Assembly (NCBI RefSeq): GCF_001428385.1
Contig: NZ_LMSK01000002.1
Location: forward strand, 62,001-126,000
Reading direction: 5' to 3'
DNA from: Rhodanobacter sp. Soil772
Lineage (GTDB): Bacteria > Pseudomonadota > Gammaproteobacteria > Xanthomonadales > Rhodanobacteraceae
Length of the DNA stretch: 64,000 nucleotides
In this document: positions 8,414 through 17,275 of the stretch, one piece after another
Layout of the letters: the number at the start of each line of letters is the position of its first letter
How positions within the stretch are numbered: position 1 is the first letter of the stretch
Position numbers and translations under genes: made by a program
The notes under the pieces: model-generated
What the model was told of the DNA's origin: nothing
Seen by the model: the letters and a program-made list of their open reading frames with translations, nothing else
Database searches by the model: none

Positions 8414-9030
8414 ACGCGCGGCCACGCGCCCTGGTGATCGCCCTGACCGGTGGCGTCGCCGCCGGCAAGACGGCGGTAACGCGGCGCTTCGAGGCGCTGG
8501 GCGTGCACGTGCACGATGCCGACGTGGCCGCCCGCGAAGTGATCGAACCGGGCACGCCCGGGCTGGCCGAGGTGGTCGCTGCGTTCGGCACCGGGGCGCT
8601 GGATGACTCGGGCCGGCTGGATCGCGCGGCCATGCGCCAGCGCGTGTTCGCCGACCCCGTGGCGCGCAGGACGCTGGAAGCGATCATCCACCCGCGCGTG
8701 CGCCAGTGGCTGCACGAACGCGCGCGGGCCGAGCGCGGGCCGTATTGCCTGCTGGCGATTCCGCTGCTGGCCGAGAATATCGAACACTATCGCTGGGTCG
8801 ACCGCGTGCTTCTGGTCGACGCGCTCGAATCCGTGCAGGTCGCCCGCCTGATCGCCCGCGACGGCATCGACGAAACCCTCGTCCGCCGCATGCTGGCCCA
8901 CCAAGCCAGCCGCACCGAACGCCTGGCGCTGGCCGACGACGTGATCGAGAACAACGGCGACGAAGCCGCCCTCGACATCACCGTCGCCGAACTGCACCGG
9001 TGCTATCTGACCCTGGCGCCTGACCGGTAG
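8410..9030 (+). CDS. coaE: Dephospho-CoA kinase
   Basis: CoaE phosphorylates the ribose 3'-OH of dephospho-CoA, the last step of coenzyme A synthesis. The 206-residue protein has the P-loop GGVAAGKT near residues 14-21, DADVAARE for substrate binding, and the lid region with VLLVDALESVQVARLIARDG. The start is GTG at 8410, giving VNARPRALVIALTGG and overlapping the pilD stop. The pilD-coaE linkage is common in gammaproteobacteria. Its last residues and stop codon lie inside the left arm of the inverted repeat at 9019-9066. Confidence 0.95.
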   Translation: MNARPRALVIALTGGVAAGKTAVTRRFEALGVHVHDADVAAREVIEPGTPGLAEVVAAFGTGALDDSGRLDRAAMRQRVFADPVARRTLEAIIHPRVRQWLHERARAERGPYCLLAIPLLAENIEHYRWVDRVLLVDALESVQVARLIARDGIDETLVRRMLAHQASRTERLALADDVIENNGDEAALDITVAELHRCYLTLAPDR

Positions 9031-9066
9031 GCGCCCGCTCGCGGGCTCCGGCTCCTACCGGTCAGG
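9019..9066. terminator. Shared bidirectional inverted repeat holding two stop codons
   Basis: The arms CCTGACCGGTAGG (9019-9031) and CCTACCGGTCAGG (9054-9066) are perfect complements, with an inner stem GCCCGC/GCGGGC (9033-9046). The TAG of coaE lies in the left arm and the TAG of mutT in the right. The symmetry makes both proteins end Pro-Asp-Arg. No T run follows on either side, so termination strength is uncertain. Confidence 0.75.
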
Positions 9067-9489
9067 AGCCGCAGGGGCGCTGCACGCCGCGATCAGGGCT
9101 TGCAGGACCGGGCAGTCCGCCGAGGTGAGGATCGCCATGTCCACCCGGGTGGGAAACTGCCATTGCAGCGCCTGCCCTTCCAGCGGGCGCGGCTCGCCGA
9201 TCCACGCATCGACCCGCCAGGCATCGAGTAGCAGTCCGCGCCCGCCGTAATTCCATGGCAGCGCGATCAGTGGTTCGGCGTGTTGCAGCGTAACGCCCAG
9301 CTCCTCGCGCAGTTCGCGCGCCAGCGCCGCCACGGGCGTCTCGCCGGGCTCACGCTTGCCGCCGGGAAACTCCCACAACCCGGCCAGATGCTTGCCGGGC
9401 AGACGCTGCGCCAACAGCACGCGACCGTCGGCGTCCAGCAGCAGCCCTGCCATCACGTGCATGACTGCACACGACACGGATGCAGGCAT
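9055..9489 (-). CDS. mutT: MutT-type Nudix 8-oxo-dGTP hydrolase
   Basis: The product cleans the nucleotide pool by hydrolysing 8-oxo-dGTP. The complete Nudix box GX5EX7REUXEEXGU is present: GGKREPGE, then AALARELREELGV. WEFPGGK before it and a Trp near WNYGGRG fit MutT proper. The length is 144 residues. I took ATG at 9489, which overlaps the folA stop as TGATG and so is translationally coupled; a TTG one codon upstream is less likely. The order folA-mutT on one strand supports cotranscription. Other Nudix substrates cannot be excluded. Confidence 0.88.
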   Translation of the reverse strand: MPASVSCAVMHVMAGLLLDADGRVLLAQRLPGKHLAGLWEFPGGKREPGETPVAALARELREELGVTLQHAEPLIALPWNYGGRGLLLDAWRVDAWIGEPRPLEGQALQWQFPTRVDMAILTSADCPVLQALIAACSAPAAPDR

Positions 9490-9977
9490 CAACTGCTGCG
9501 CAGGTATTCGACCATGTCGAAGTCGTAGGCGTGCTCGGCGTCGGCCTTGTGGTGCACGCGGGAAACTTCGGTCCAGTCGCTGAAATGTATGCCGGGGAAG
9601 AACGCGTCGGCGCCGTCGATCGCGGCGCTGACCCAGGTGAGGTACATGCGGCGGGCACGCGGCAGCGCCTCGGCGAACACCATGCCGCCGCCGATCACGA
9701 TCAGGCCGGTGTTGCCGCAGCGCGCCTGCGCTTCGTCTATCGAGCGCACGGTGATCTGGCCCGGGTACGGCGCCTCGTGGCGCCGCGTCAGCACCAGGTT
9801 GACCCGATCCGGCAGCGCGCGGCCGATCGACAGGGCGGTGTTGTAGCCCATCACCACGTTCTTGCCGGTGGTCAGCTGCTTGAACCAGCGCAGGTCGTCG
9901 GGCAGGTGCCAGGGCAACTGACCCTTGCGGCCGATCGCGAAGTTTTCGTCGAGTGCGGCAATCAGCGAAATAGCCAT
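9489..9977 (-). CDS. folA: Dihydrofolate reductase
   Basis: FolA reduces dihydrofolate to tetrahydrofolate with NADPH. At 162 residues it matches the chromosomal family. Visible features are ISLIAALDENFAIGRKGQLP with the WHLPDDLRWFK substrate-site helix, VVMGYNTALSIGRALPDR for NADPH binding, and the IVIGGGMVFAEALP nucleotide motif. Where many DHFRs have MGRKTWESIGRPLP, this one has MGYNTALSIGRALP. It lies downstream of thyA on the same strand, pairing thymidylate synthesis with folate recycling, and overlaps mutT by one base. Confidence 0.95.
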   Translation of the reverse strand: MAISLIAALDENFAIGRKGQLPWHLPDDLRWFKQLTTGKNVVMGYNTALSIGRALPDRVNLVLTRRHEAPYPGQITVRSIDEAQARCGNTGLIVIGGGMVFAEALPRARRMYLTWVSAAIDGADAFFPGIHFSDWTEVSRVHHKADAEHAYDFDMVEYLRSS

Positions 9978-10100
9978 GGCGAGTCCTTGAAAGGATGGGT
10001 CAACGGGACGGCCTGCGCCCGCGGATGACGCCGCCGATAACGCCAGATCTTAACAGGCCGCGGCGACACCGCGCCGGTTCCGCATGTTCCTGCACGACGG

Positions 10101-10895
10101 CTATACGGCGACGGCGGCCTTGATCGCCGGATGCGACTGGTAGCCCTCGATCATGACGTCCTCGTAGCGAAAATCGAAGACCGAGTGCACCGCGGGGTTG
10201 AGCTTCAACTGCGGCAGCGGCAAGGTCTCGCGGGTCAACTGCAACCGCGCCTGTTCCAGATGATTGTTGTACAGGTGGGCGTCGCCCAGCGTGTGCACGA
10301 AGTCGCCCACGCCCAGGCCGCAAACCTGCGCCACCATGTGGGTGAGCAGCGCATAGCTGGCGATGTTGAACGGCACGCCGAGAAAGATGTCGCCCGAGCG
10401 CTGGTACAACTGGCAGCTCAGCTTGCCGTTCGCCACATAGAACTGGAACATCGTGTGGCAGGGCAGCAGCGCCATCTTCGGCAGCTCGCCCACGTTCCAG
10501 GCACTGACGATCAGCCGGCGCGAGTCCGGATTGCGCCGGATCTCGTCGACCACCCAGGCGATCTGGTCGACCACGCCGCCGTCGGCGGCGGGCCACGCGC
10601 GCCACTGCTGGCCGTAGACCGGGCCGAGGTCGCCGTTCGCATCGGCCCATTCGTCCCAGATGCGCACGCCGTGTTCTTTCAGGTAGGCGATGTTGGTGTC
10701 GCCGCGCAGGAACCAGATCAACTCGTGCACGATCGACTTCAGGTGCAGCTTCTTGGTGGTGACCAGCGGGAAGCCTTCGTTGAGATCGAAACGCATCTGC
10801 CAGCCGAACACGCTGCGCGTGCCAGTGCCGGTGCGATCGGTCTTTTCGGTGCCATGGTCGAGGACGTGGCGGAGCAGGTCGAGATAAGCGCGCAT
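10101..10895 (-). CDS. thyA: Thymidylate synthase
   Basis: ThyA methylates dUMP to dTMP using methylene-tetrahydrofolate. The protein has the standard 264-residue length. The nucleophilic cysteine is in [12 protein letters not shown], the phosphate-binding arginines in [17 protein letters not shown], and the C-terminal valine in KAAVAV. The N-terminus [15 protein letters not shown] is canonical. folA follows after about 120 bases that hold no recognisable gene. In many gammaproteobacteria lgt precedes thyA directly; here a plus-strand gene lies between them. Confidence 0.98.
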   Translation of the reverse strand: MRAYLDLLRHVLDHGTEKTDRTGTGTRSVFGWQMRFDLNEGFPLVTTKKLHLKSIVHELIWFLRGDTNIAYLKEHGVRIWDEWADANGDLGPVYGQQWRAWPAADGGVVDQIAWVVDEIRRNPDSRRLIVSAWNVGELPKMALLPCHTMFQFYVANGKLSCQLYQRSGDIFLGVPFNIASYALLTHMVAQVCGLGVGDFVHTLGDAHLYNNHLEQARLQLTRETLPLPQLKLNPAVHSVFDFRYEDVMIEGYQSHPAIKAAVAV

Positions 10896-10987
10896 CGTCG
10901 GATTCTAGCCCGTGGGGCATGACAACGGTCACTCCCGCAGCGCATTTTCCCGGCTTAGACTCGGGCCTTTCCAGCAGGAGATGGACC

Positions 10988-12001
10988 ATGGCGCAGTGGT
11001 TTTTCAGTTACGGCAAGAACACCGACCGGATCGGCCCGCTCGACGACGCCGCGGCGCGGGCACAGGCGCAGCGCCAGCCGGACGGCTATTGCTGGTGCGA
11101 GGGGTTTGCCGAGTGGAAACCGATCCGCAGCGTGGCCGAGTTCGGCGGCACGCCGCTGGCGCCGCCACCGATGCCGGCGTCGATGGGCAGCGGCCGCGCC
11201 GACGAGATCGACTACCGCATCGTCGGCACCGACATGCAGTTCGTCGAGATCGAGCTGGACCCCGGCGAAAGCGCGATCGCCGAGGCCGGCGCGCTGATGT
11301 ACAAGGAATCCGCGGTGCAGATGGACACCGTATTCGGCGACGGCTCCAGCGGCGGCCAGAGCGGCGGCGGCCTGATGGACAAGCTGCTCTCCGCCGGCAA
11401 GCGCGTGATCACCGGCGAGAGCCTGTTCACCACGGTGTTCACGCATGCTGGCCAGGGCAAGGCGAAGGTGGCGTTCGCCGCGCCCTACCCCGGCACGGTG
11501 ATGGCGATGAAGCTGTCCGACCACGGCGGCCGGCTGATCTGCCAGAAGGATGCGTTCCTGGCCGGCGCGCGCGGCGTGCAGCTGGGCATCTTCTTCCAGC
11601 GCAAGATCCTGACCGGCCTGTTCGGCGGCGAGGGTTTCATCATGCAGAAGCTCGAAGGCGACGGCTGGGTATTCGTGCACGCCGGCGGCACCGTGGTGCA
11701 GCGTGAGCTGAAAGCCGGCGAGCGGCTCGACGTGGACACCGGTTGCGTGGTCGCGTTCCATGACACGGTGAGCATGGACGTGAAACCGGTCGGCGGCATC
11801 AAGAGCATGCTATTCGGCGGCGAAGGCGTGTTCCTGGCCACGCTGACCGGGCCGGGCACGATATGGCTGCAGTCGCTGCCGTTCTCGCGCATGGCCGGGC
11901 GCATGCTGGCGGCGGCGCCGCAGGGCGGCGGTCAGCGCCGCGGCGAAGGTTCGCTGCTTGGTGGCTTGGGCGACATCATCGGCGGCGACCGCAACTTCTG
12001 A
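10988..12001 (+). CDS. AIM24/TIGR00266 family protein with N-terminal GYF-like domain
   Basis: The 337-residue protein starts with a GYF_2-like module (WFFSYGKNTDRIGPLDDA, then CWCEGFAEWKPI, residues 3-60) followed by a Pro-rich linker. A TIGR00266/AIM24 beta-sandwich domain covers about 80-310 (DYRIVGTDMQFVEIELDPGE, then glycine-rich repeats). The tail is glycine-rich. The biochemical role of bacterial AIM24 proteins is not established; GYF domains bind proline-rich peptides. I chose ATG at 10988 because AGGAG lies seven bases upstream and the domain begins immediately. The gene stands alone on the plus strand between thyA and lgt. There is no signal peptide, so it is probably cytoplasmic. 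Confidence 0.85.
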   Translation: MAQWFFSYGKNTDRIGPLDDAAARAQAQRQPDGYCWCEGFAEWKPIRSVAEFGGTPLAPPPMPASMGSGRADEIDYRIVGTDMQFVEIELDPGESAIAEAGALMYKESAVQMDTVFGDGSSGGQSGGGLMDKLLSAGKRVITGESLFTTVFTHAGQGKAKVAFAAPYPGTVMAMKLSDHGGRLICQKDAFLAGARGVQLGIFFQRKILTGLFGGEGFIMQKLEGDGWVFVHAGGTVVQRELKAGERLDVDTGCVVAFHDTVSMDVKPVGGIKSMLFGGEGVFLATLTGPGTIWLQSLPFSRMAGRMLAAAPQGGGQRRGEGSLLGGLGDIIGGDRNF

Positions 12002-12031
12002 GCCACCCCCGGCTCACCTGACCTCGGCGGC

Positions 12032-12056
12032 GCAGGGCGGGCACTGCCCGCCCTGC
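12032..12056. terminator. Perfect 11-bp stem-loop between convergent genes
   Basis: GCAGGGCGGGC and GCCCGCCCTGC pair around a three-base loop. The hairpin lies between the convergent AIM24-type gene and lgt and can act on both strands. It belongs to the same repeat family as 7460-7480 and 30396-30470. No T run follows. Confidence 0.6.
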
Positions 12057-12066
12057 AAGAGCTGCG

Positions 12067-12882
12067 TCAGGCGCTGGCCAGCGGCAAGGTCGGCGCGCGA
12101 CGCGACAGCGCGAGCAGTACCAACCCGACCGCGATCAGCGGCAGCGACTGCATCTGCCCCATCGTCACCCATTGCGTGCCGAACAGGTAGCCGAGCTGCG
12201 GATCGGGCACGCGCACGAACTCCACCGCGAAGCGGAAGCAGCCGTACAGCAGTGCGAACAGGCCGGACACCAGATAGCGCGGCCGCGGCTTCAACGAGAC
12301 CAGCCACAGCACCACGAACATCACCAGACCTTCCAGCAGCATTTCGTACAACTGCGAGGGGTGCCGCGGCAACCGGTCCGGCGCCTGCGGGAAGATCATC
12401 GCCCACGACACGTCGCTGGGCTTGCCCCACAGCTCGCCGTTGATGAAGTTGCCGAGCCGGCCCAAGCCCAGCCCGATCGGCACCAGCGGCGCCACGAAGT
12501 CGATGGTGTCGAAGAAGTGCAGCTTCTGTTTGCGCGACCACCACCAGCCCGCGGCCAGCACGCCGAGTAGACCGCCGTGAAAGCTCATGCCGCCATCCCA
12601 CACCTTGAACAGGGTTTGCGGCGCGGTCCAGATCCAGTCGATATCGGCGTAGAACAGCATGTACCACACGCGCCCGCCGACGATCACGCCCAGCATGCCG
12701 TAAAACAGCAAGTCGCCTAGCGCATCGCGGCTGACCGGCAGGCGCCCGCGTCGGCGGCGGTATTCACCCAGCACCGCCACGAAGAAAAAGCCGAGCAAGT
12801 ACATCAGGCCGTACCAGTGCACCTGGATCGGACCGAGATGGAAGGCGACGGGATCGAAATCGACGAGGTAAGGCTGGGACAT
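12067..12882 (-). CDS. lgt: Prolipoprotein diacylglyceryl transferase
   Basis: Lgt transfers diacylglycerol from phosphatidylglycerol to the lipobox cysteine of prolipoproteins, the first step of lipoprotein maturation. The 271-residue polytopic protein contains the signature [26 protein letters not shown] near the N-terminus with the conserved His, and HPSQLYE. The start is ATG at 12882 ([14 protein letters not shown]), the usual N-terminus. Clients in this window include LemA, the small lipoprotein at 44667 and the large one at 62065. The 233-base gap to the divergent peptidase gene must hold both promoters. Confidence 0.97.
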   Translation of the reverse strand: MSQPYLVDFDPVAFHLGPIQVHWYGLMYLLGFFFVAVLGEYRRRRGRLPVSRDALGDLLFYGMLGVIVGGRVWYMLFYADIDWIWTAPQTLFKVWDGGMSFHGGLLGVLAAGWWWSRKQKLHFFDTIDFVAPLVPIGLGLGRLGNFINGELWGKPSDVSWAMIFPQAPDRLPRHPSQLYEMLLEGLVMFVVLWLVSLKPRPRYLVSGLFALLYGCFRFAVEFVRVPDPQLGYLFGTQWVTMGQMQSLPLIAVGLVLLALSRRAPTLPLASA

Positions 12883-13115
12883 GGTGATCAGGTCAGCAGG
12901 CAAAGGCCGAGTGTAGCGGGACGCCGGAGCGGTGGCATCGGCAGCCTCTTCCGTCCAGGCTTTCGCAAGAACTAGAATCGTCCGCGTGGCGTCCATACCG
13001 GGGGAGTCTGGACGAGGGCCGCACCGCTACTTTGGCTACGGATGTCCACATTCAGCCGGACCGTCTCGTTCCAGACGGCCGGACTCATCGCACGGAGCTT
13101 CAGGGGAGAAAACCG

Positions 13116-15077
13116 ATGTCCTGTCGTCTTGCGCGGACCGTGCTGTCCGCCGTCTGTCTGCTGTTGCCCGCCGCCGCCGTGGCCGCCGATCTGGTGCCAG
13201 TGGAGGACTTCGCGCGGCATGCACAGCTGTCCATGCCGCGGCTCTCGCCGGACGGCAAGCACCTCGCCGTCAACATGAACGATACCAACGGCGATTCGCA
13301 TGCGCTGGCCGTCTACGATGTGGCCGACATGAGCAGGCCGGTCAGCCTGTTGCGCCTGCCCAAATACGAGTTGGCCGTCGGCATCACCTGGGTCAGCAAC
13401 ACCCGCTTGGTGGTGGAAAAAGGCAAGCAGCTGGGCTCGATCGACAAACCTGCCGCAACCGGTGAAGTGATCGCCACCGATTTCGACGGCAAGAATCAGG
13501 ACTATCTCTACGGTTTCGAAAGCAAGTTCGGCTCGCGCGCCGGAACCCGCGGCACCGACCGCGGCTGGGGCTTCATGGCCGGGCTGCCGGCACCGACCGA
13601 CGGCCGCTTCTACATGACCACGTACAGCTGGGAAAGCCAGGACTACAGCACCTTGTACGACGTCGACGCCGGCAAGAACACCCGCCGTCTGATCGGCCAG
13701 ATCAAGGTGGGCGGACTGAACTTCATGGTCGGCGCGGACGGCAAGGCCCACTACGCCTACGGCCGCAACGACAACTGGGATTACGTGGTCTACCACCAGC
13801 AGGCCGGCAGCTGGATGCAGATGGCTGCCGCCCAGATCGGCGGCAGCTTCACCCCTATCTTCTTCACACCCGATCGGCAGCGCGTCTACGCCAGCTACAA
13901 CGCAGGTGGCGGCCCGACCGCCCTGGTCGAACAGGACGAGAACGGCGGCAACCGCAAGGTGCTCGCCAGCGACAGTTTCAGCAGCATCGGTGACATCGAG
14001 TGGACGGCGTTGCCGTACCAGCCGTTCGCCACGGTGCTGGCCACCGGCTTGCCGCAGACCAGCTACATCGACGCCACCACGCCAACGGCAAAGCTGCACC
14101 GTGCGCTGAGCCAGAAGTTTGCTGGCCACGTCCAGTTCGTCGACTTCAGCGAGGATGGCAGCAAGCTGATGTTCTGGGTCAGCAGCGACCGCGACCCGGG
14201 CACCTACTACCTGATCGACACGCATAACTACAAGGTGAGCAAGCTGTTCACCGCGGAGCCGTGGATCGACCCGGCGAAGATGGCGGAGCGTCGGCCGCTT
14301 CGCTTCAAGGCCAGCGACGGCATGGAGCTGGAGGCGATACTCACGATCCCCAAGGGTGTTGCCGAGAGCCATCTGCCGATGGTTCTGCTGCCGCACGGCG
14401 GCCCGATCGGCGTACAGGACACCTGGTACTACGACACCGACGCGCAGTTCCTCGCCAGCCGCGGCTACCTCGTGCTGCAGGTGAACTACCGCGGCTCCGG
14501 TGGCCGTGGTGAGGATTTCAAGGAGGCCGGCTACCTGAAGTGGGGCACGCGCATCCAGCAGGATCTGATCGACGGCGTGAAGTGGGCCATCGCGGAAAAC
14601 TATGCCGACCCGAAGCGGGTCTGCGTCTACGGCGGCAGCTTCGGCGGCTACTCGGCGATGATGACCACGATCCGCGCACCGGGCATGTTCAAGTGCGCGG
14701 TGGGCTACGCCGGCATCTACGACCTGAAGATGATGTACAAGAAAGGCGACATCCGCGAGAACAAGTCCGGCCGCAGCTACCTGAATACGGTCATCGGCAA
14801 GGACGATGCCGACCTCGACGCGAACTCGCCCACCAGGCTGGCCGACAAGATCGACGTGCCGGTGCTGCTGATCCACGGTGAAGACGACAAACGCGCGCCG
14901 TTCGCGCAAGCCAAGGCGATGCGGGCCGCGCTCGACGCCGCGCACAAGCCGTACGAGTGGCTGAGCAAGCCGGGCGAGGGCCACGGCTTCTACGACGAGA
15001 AGAACAACATCGAGTTCTACAACCGGCTGCAGGCATTTCTGGAAAAGAACATCGGACCCGGTGCATCCGCTCCCTGA
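13116..15077 (+). CDS. Secreted S9 family prolyl oligopeptidase-type peptidase
   Basis: The 653-residue protein starts with a Sec signal peptide (VLSAVCLLLPAAAVAADL, cleavage near AVA-A). An N-terminal beta-propeller of about 370 residues is followed by an alpha/beta-hydrolase domain. The catalytic triad is readable: Ser508 in GGSFGGYS, Asp591 in HGEDDKRAPF and His623 in GEGHGFY. S9 enzymes cleave short peptides, usually after proline or other small residues; this one should act in the periplasm. I chose ATG at 13116 for the signal peptide and the upstream AGGGGAG. The gene is monocistronic, ended by the terminator at 15100-15128. It could feed the POT peptide transporter nearby, which is inference. 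Confidence 0.93.
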   Translation: MSCRLARTVLSAVCLLLPAAAVAADLVPVEDFARHAQLSMPRLSPDGKHLAVNMNDTNGDSHALAVYDVADMSRPVSLLRLPKYELAVGITWVSNTRLVVEKGKQLGSIDKPAATGEVIATDFDGKNQDYLYGFESKFGSRAGTRGTDRGWGFMAGLPAPTDGRFYMTTYSWESQDYSTLYDVDAGKNTRRLIGQIKVGGLNFMVGADGKAHYAYGRNDNWDYVVYHQQAGSWMQMAAAQIGGSFTPIFFTPDRQRVYASYNAGGGPTALVEQDENGGNRKVLASDSFSSIGDIEWTALPYQPFATVLATGLPQTSYIDATTPTAKLHRALSQKFAGHVQFVDFSEDGSKLMFWVSSDRDPGTYYLIDTHNYKVSKLFTAEPWIDPAKMAERRPLRFKASDGMELEAILTIPKGVAESHLPMVLLPHGGPIGVQDTWYYDTDAQFLASRGYLVLQVNYRGSGGRGEDFKEAGYLKWGTRIQQDLIDGVKWAIAENYADPKRVCVYGGSFGGYSAMMTTIRAPGMFKCAVGYAGIYDLKMMYKKGDIRENKSGRSYLNTVIGKDDADLDANSPTRLADKIDVPVLLIHGEDDKRAPFAQAKAMRAALDAAHKPYEWLSKPGEGHGFYDEKNNIEFYNRLQAFLEKNIGPGASAP

Positions 15078-15099
15078 TCGTTCAAGGCAGGCTGGACTG

Positions 15100-15128
15100 G
15101 GAAGGCGCTTCGGCGCCTTCCTTGTTTT
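15100..15128 (+). terminator. Rho-independent terminator of the S9 peptidase gene
   Basis: The nine-base stem GGAAGGCGC/GCGCCTTCC closes a TTCG tetraloop and is followed by TTGTTTT. This is a textbook intrinsic terminator 22 bases after the stop codon. Confidence 0.92.
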
Positions 15129-15186
15129 CGGGCATGCCGGATTGCGCGAGATGCCCGGCAACCGGGCTATCCGTGAAGCCCCTCCC

Positions 15187-15690
15187 TCAGAGCAGCACCG
15201 GCCGATCCGCGAGCTCGTCGGGGTTGGCCTTGCCATCGCCGGGGAAGTGCCGCTCCAGCAACGCGTTCGCGGCGGCGATGCCGGCGAGGCTGCCCTCGCG
15301 CCACGCGCCACGCGCATAGCATTCGCGCATGCGCGCGCAGATCGCATCCCACTCGTCCGCCGCCACCTTCGCCGCGATGCCGCGGTCGGCAACGATCTCG
15401 ATGCGGTGCTCGGCCATCAGCACGTAGAACAGCACGCCGCTGTTGAGTTCGGTATCCCACACGCGCAACTGGGCAAATACCTGGTGCGCGCGGGTCGCGG
15501 CGTCGAGGCCGTCCAGCACGGCCAGCGGCGCCAGTCGCGATTCGACCGCGAAGCGGATCTCGCCCAGGTGATGGTGTTCGCCCGCGGCGATCGTCGCGGC
15601 CATCTCATCCAGCAGCGCGGCCGGAAAGCGCCGTGACAGCTGGAACCAGCCGCCGAACAGGTTTGCCCACAGTCGCTGCATGCGCGCCAT
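15187..15690 (-). CDS. TPM domain protein, second of the lemA operon
   Basis: This 167-residue cytoplasmic-looking protein carries a TPM-type domain (IRFAVESRLAPLAVLDG, then LNSGVLFYVLMAEHRIEIVAD), like the C-terminal partner in LemA-TPM operons. There is no signal peptide or membrane helix. ATG at 15690 overlaps the stop of the upstream TPM gene as TGATG, so it is coupled to it. The function of these operons is not settled; TPM domains have been linked to photosystem II repair phosphatases in plants and to membrane stress in bacteria. It is the last gene of the operon and converges on the S9 peptidase terminator. Confidence 0.85.
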   Translation of the reverse strand: MARMQRLWANLFGGWFQLSRRFPAALLDEMAATIAAGEHHHLGEIRFAVESRLAPLAVLDGLDAATRAHQVFAQLRVWDTELNSGVLFYVLMAEHRIEIVADRGIAAKVAADEWDAICARMRECYARGAWREGSLAGIAAANALLERHFPGDGKANPDELADRPVLL

Positions 15691-16574
15691 CACCAGCTCC
15701 CCGAAGAACCGCCGCCGCCGAAGCTGCCGCCGCCACCGCTGAAGCCGCCGCCGCCAAAACCCCCGCCGCTGCCGCCACCCCAACCGCCACCGCCGAAGCC
15801 GCCCCAGCCACCGCCGCCGATCGAGCGGCCGGCGCCACCGGGCATCAGCATCAGCACGCCGCCGATCAACGCACCGAGGACGCCGGCGCCCATCGAGATC
15901 AGCAGCCACAACAACCCGCCGACCACCACGGCACCCAGCGGTGCACGGAGCCATGCCCGGGCCCGGCCGAAGATGCCGCGCAGGAACAGCGCCACGAACA
16001 CGGCGATCATCAGACCCTGCTCCAGCCCGAGGCCGGAACGCTCGTCGCCAGGCGAGCCCCGCACCGGCGGCGGCAGCGGCTCGCCGTCGATCAGCTGGGT
16101 CAGTGCGCCGACTGCGTCGCTGATGCCGCCGAAGTAATCGTTGCTGCGGAATTTCGGCGCGATGTATTCGCGGGTGATGCGCGCGGTGGCGGCGTCGGGG
16201 ATTGCACCCTCCAGGCCATAACCCACCTCGATGCGCACGCGCCGATCGTCCTTCGCGACCAGCAGCAGGACACCGTCGTCGGTGCCCTTGCGGCCCACCT
16301 TGTTCGCCTCGGCCACCGCCAGCGAATAGCCCTCGATATCCTGCTCACCGGTGCTGCCGACCATCAGCACCACCAGTTGCGCGCCCTTGGCCTGTTCCAG
16401 CGCCGTCAGCTGCGCGTCCAGCTGGTCGACCTGCTGCGTGGTCAGCGTGCCGGTGAGGTCGGTGATGTGCCGTGCCAGTTTCGGCACGGCGTCGGCCGCG
16501 TACAGCAGCACCGGCAGCAGCAGCGCCAGCAGCGCCAGCAGCAGCCAGCGGCGCGGGAAGCGCCGGAGCATCAT
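15690..16574 (-). CDS. TPM domain membrane protein with glycine-rich tail (YgcG-like)
   Basis: A signal/anchor helix (LLLALLALLLPVLLYAADA) precedes a periplasmic TPM domain at about 30-180 (DLTGTLTTQQVDQLDAQL, VLLLVAKDDRRVRIEVGYG, and a conserved GLEGAIPDA turn). Two helices follow around 200-260, then a tail of about 45 residues that is mostly Gly with Trp, Phe and Ser. That layout matches YgcG/COG1512 proteins. I chose ATG at 16574, which forms TGATG with the lemA stop; a TTG one codon upstream is unlikely. The glycine tail is encoded by GGC/GGT-rich DNA that gives strong compositional bias at 15700-15840. Confidence 0.9.
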   Translation of the reverse strand: MMLRRFPRRWLLLALLALLLPVLLYAADAVPKLARHITDLTGTLTTQQVDQLDAQLTALEQAKGAQLVVLMVGSTGEQDIEGYSLAVAEANKVGRKGTDDGVLLLVAKDDRRVRIEVGYGLEGAIPDAATARITREYIAPKFRSNDYFGGISDAVGALTQLIDGEPLPPPVRGSPGDERSGLGLEQGLMIAVFVALFLRGIFGRARAWLRAPLGAVVVGGLLWLLISMGAGVLGALIGGVLMLMPGGAGRSIGGGGWGGFGGGGWGGGSGGGFGGGGFSGGGGSFGGGGSSGSW

Positions 16575-17191
16575 CAATGCGTCGCGGCAGGTGCCGGCGC
16601 GCCGGTGCCGAAGTCCACCTTCGGCGCGGTGGAGATCGCCTTCTCGTTGTCCACGCTGAAGTTCGGCTTCACCTTGTAGCCGAAGATCTTCGCGGTCATG
16701 TTGTTCGGGAAGGTGCGGATCATCCCGTTGTATGCCTGCACCGCCTGCACGTAGCGGTTGCGCGCCACGGTGACGCGGTTCTCGGTGCCTTCCAGCTGCG
16801 CCTGCAGATTCTGGAACAGGCCGTCGGCCTTCAGCTGCGGATAGTTCTCGCTGACCACCATCAGCCGCGACAGCGCGCTGCCCAGCTCACCCTGCGCGGC
16901 CTGGAACTGCTGCAGCTTCTGCGGATCGTTCAGCGAATCGGCGTTGATTTGCAGGCTGCCGACCTTGGCGCGGGCCTCGGTCACCTCGACGAAAACCTTC
17001 TCCTCGTGCTGGGCGTAGCCCTTGACCGTGTTGACCAGGTTCGGCACCAGGTCGGCGCGGCGCTGGTACTGGTTCAGCACTTCGGACCAGGCCGCCTTGA
17101 CCGCCTCGTCCTGCTTCTGGATGGCGTTGTAACCGCAGCCGCTCAGGCCGAAGGCGAGCAGCAACAGCACGAGATAGCGCAGAAGTTTCAT
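16574..17191 (-). CDS. lemA: LemA family lipoprotein
   Basis: The 205-residue protein starts MKLLRYLVLLLLAFGLSGCGYN, a lipoprotein signal with lipobox LSGC, so it should be anchored by Lgt and Lsp. The rest is the helical LemA domain (NQYQRRADLVPNLVNTVKGY, then helices with YPQLKADGLFQNLQAQLEGT). LemA proteins have an extended helical bundle and an unproved role, often paired with TPM proteins as here. It is the first gene of the three-gene operon, overlapping the next by one base. Asp next to the lipobox Cys is absent (Gly), so outer-membrane sorting is expected. Confidence 0.95.
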   Translation of the reverse strand: MKLLRYLVLLLLAFGLSGCGYNAIQKQDEAVKAAWSEVLNQYQRRADLVPNLVNTVKGYAQHEEKVFVEVTEARAKVGSLQINADSLNDPQKLQQFQAAQGELGSALSRLMVVSENYPQLKADGLFQNLQAQLEGTENRVTVARNRYVQAVQAYNGMIRTFPNNMTAKIFGYKVKPNFSVDNEKAISTAPKVDFGTGAPAPAATH

Positions 17192-17275
17192 GGAGTCGCT
17201 CCGATCCGGTGGAAGGCCATTCCATCATCCCACGCCCCCTGCCGCAATCGTGTCAGCACGGGGTGAACGCGTGCG

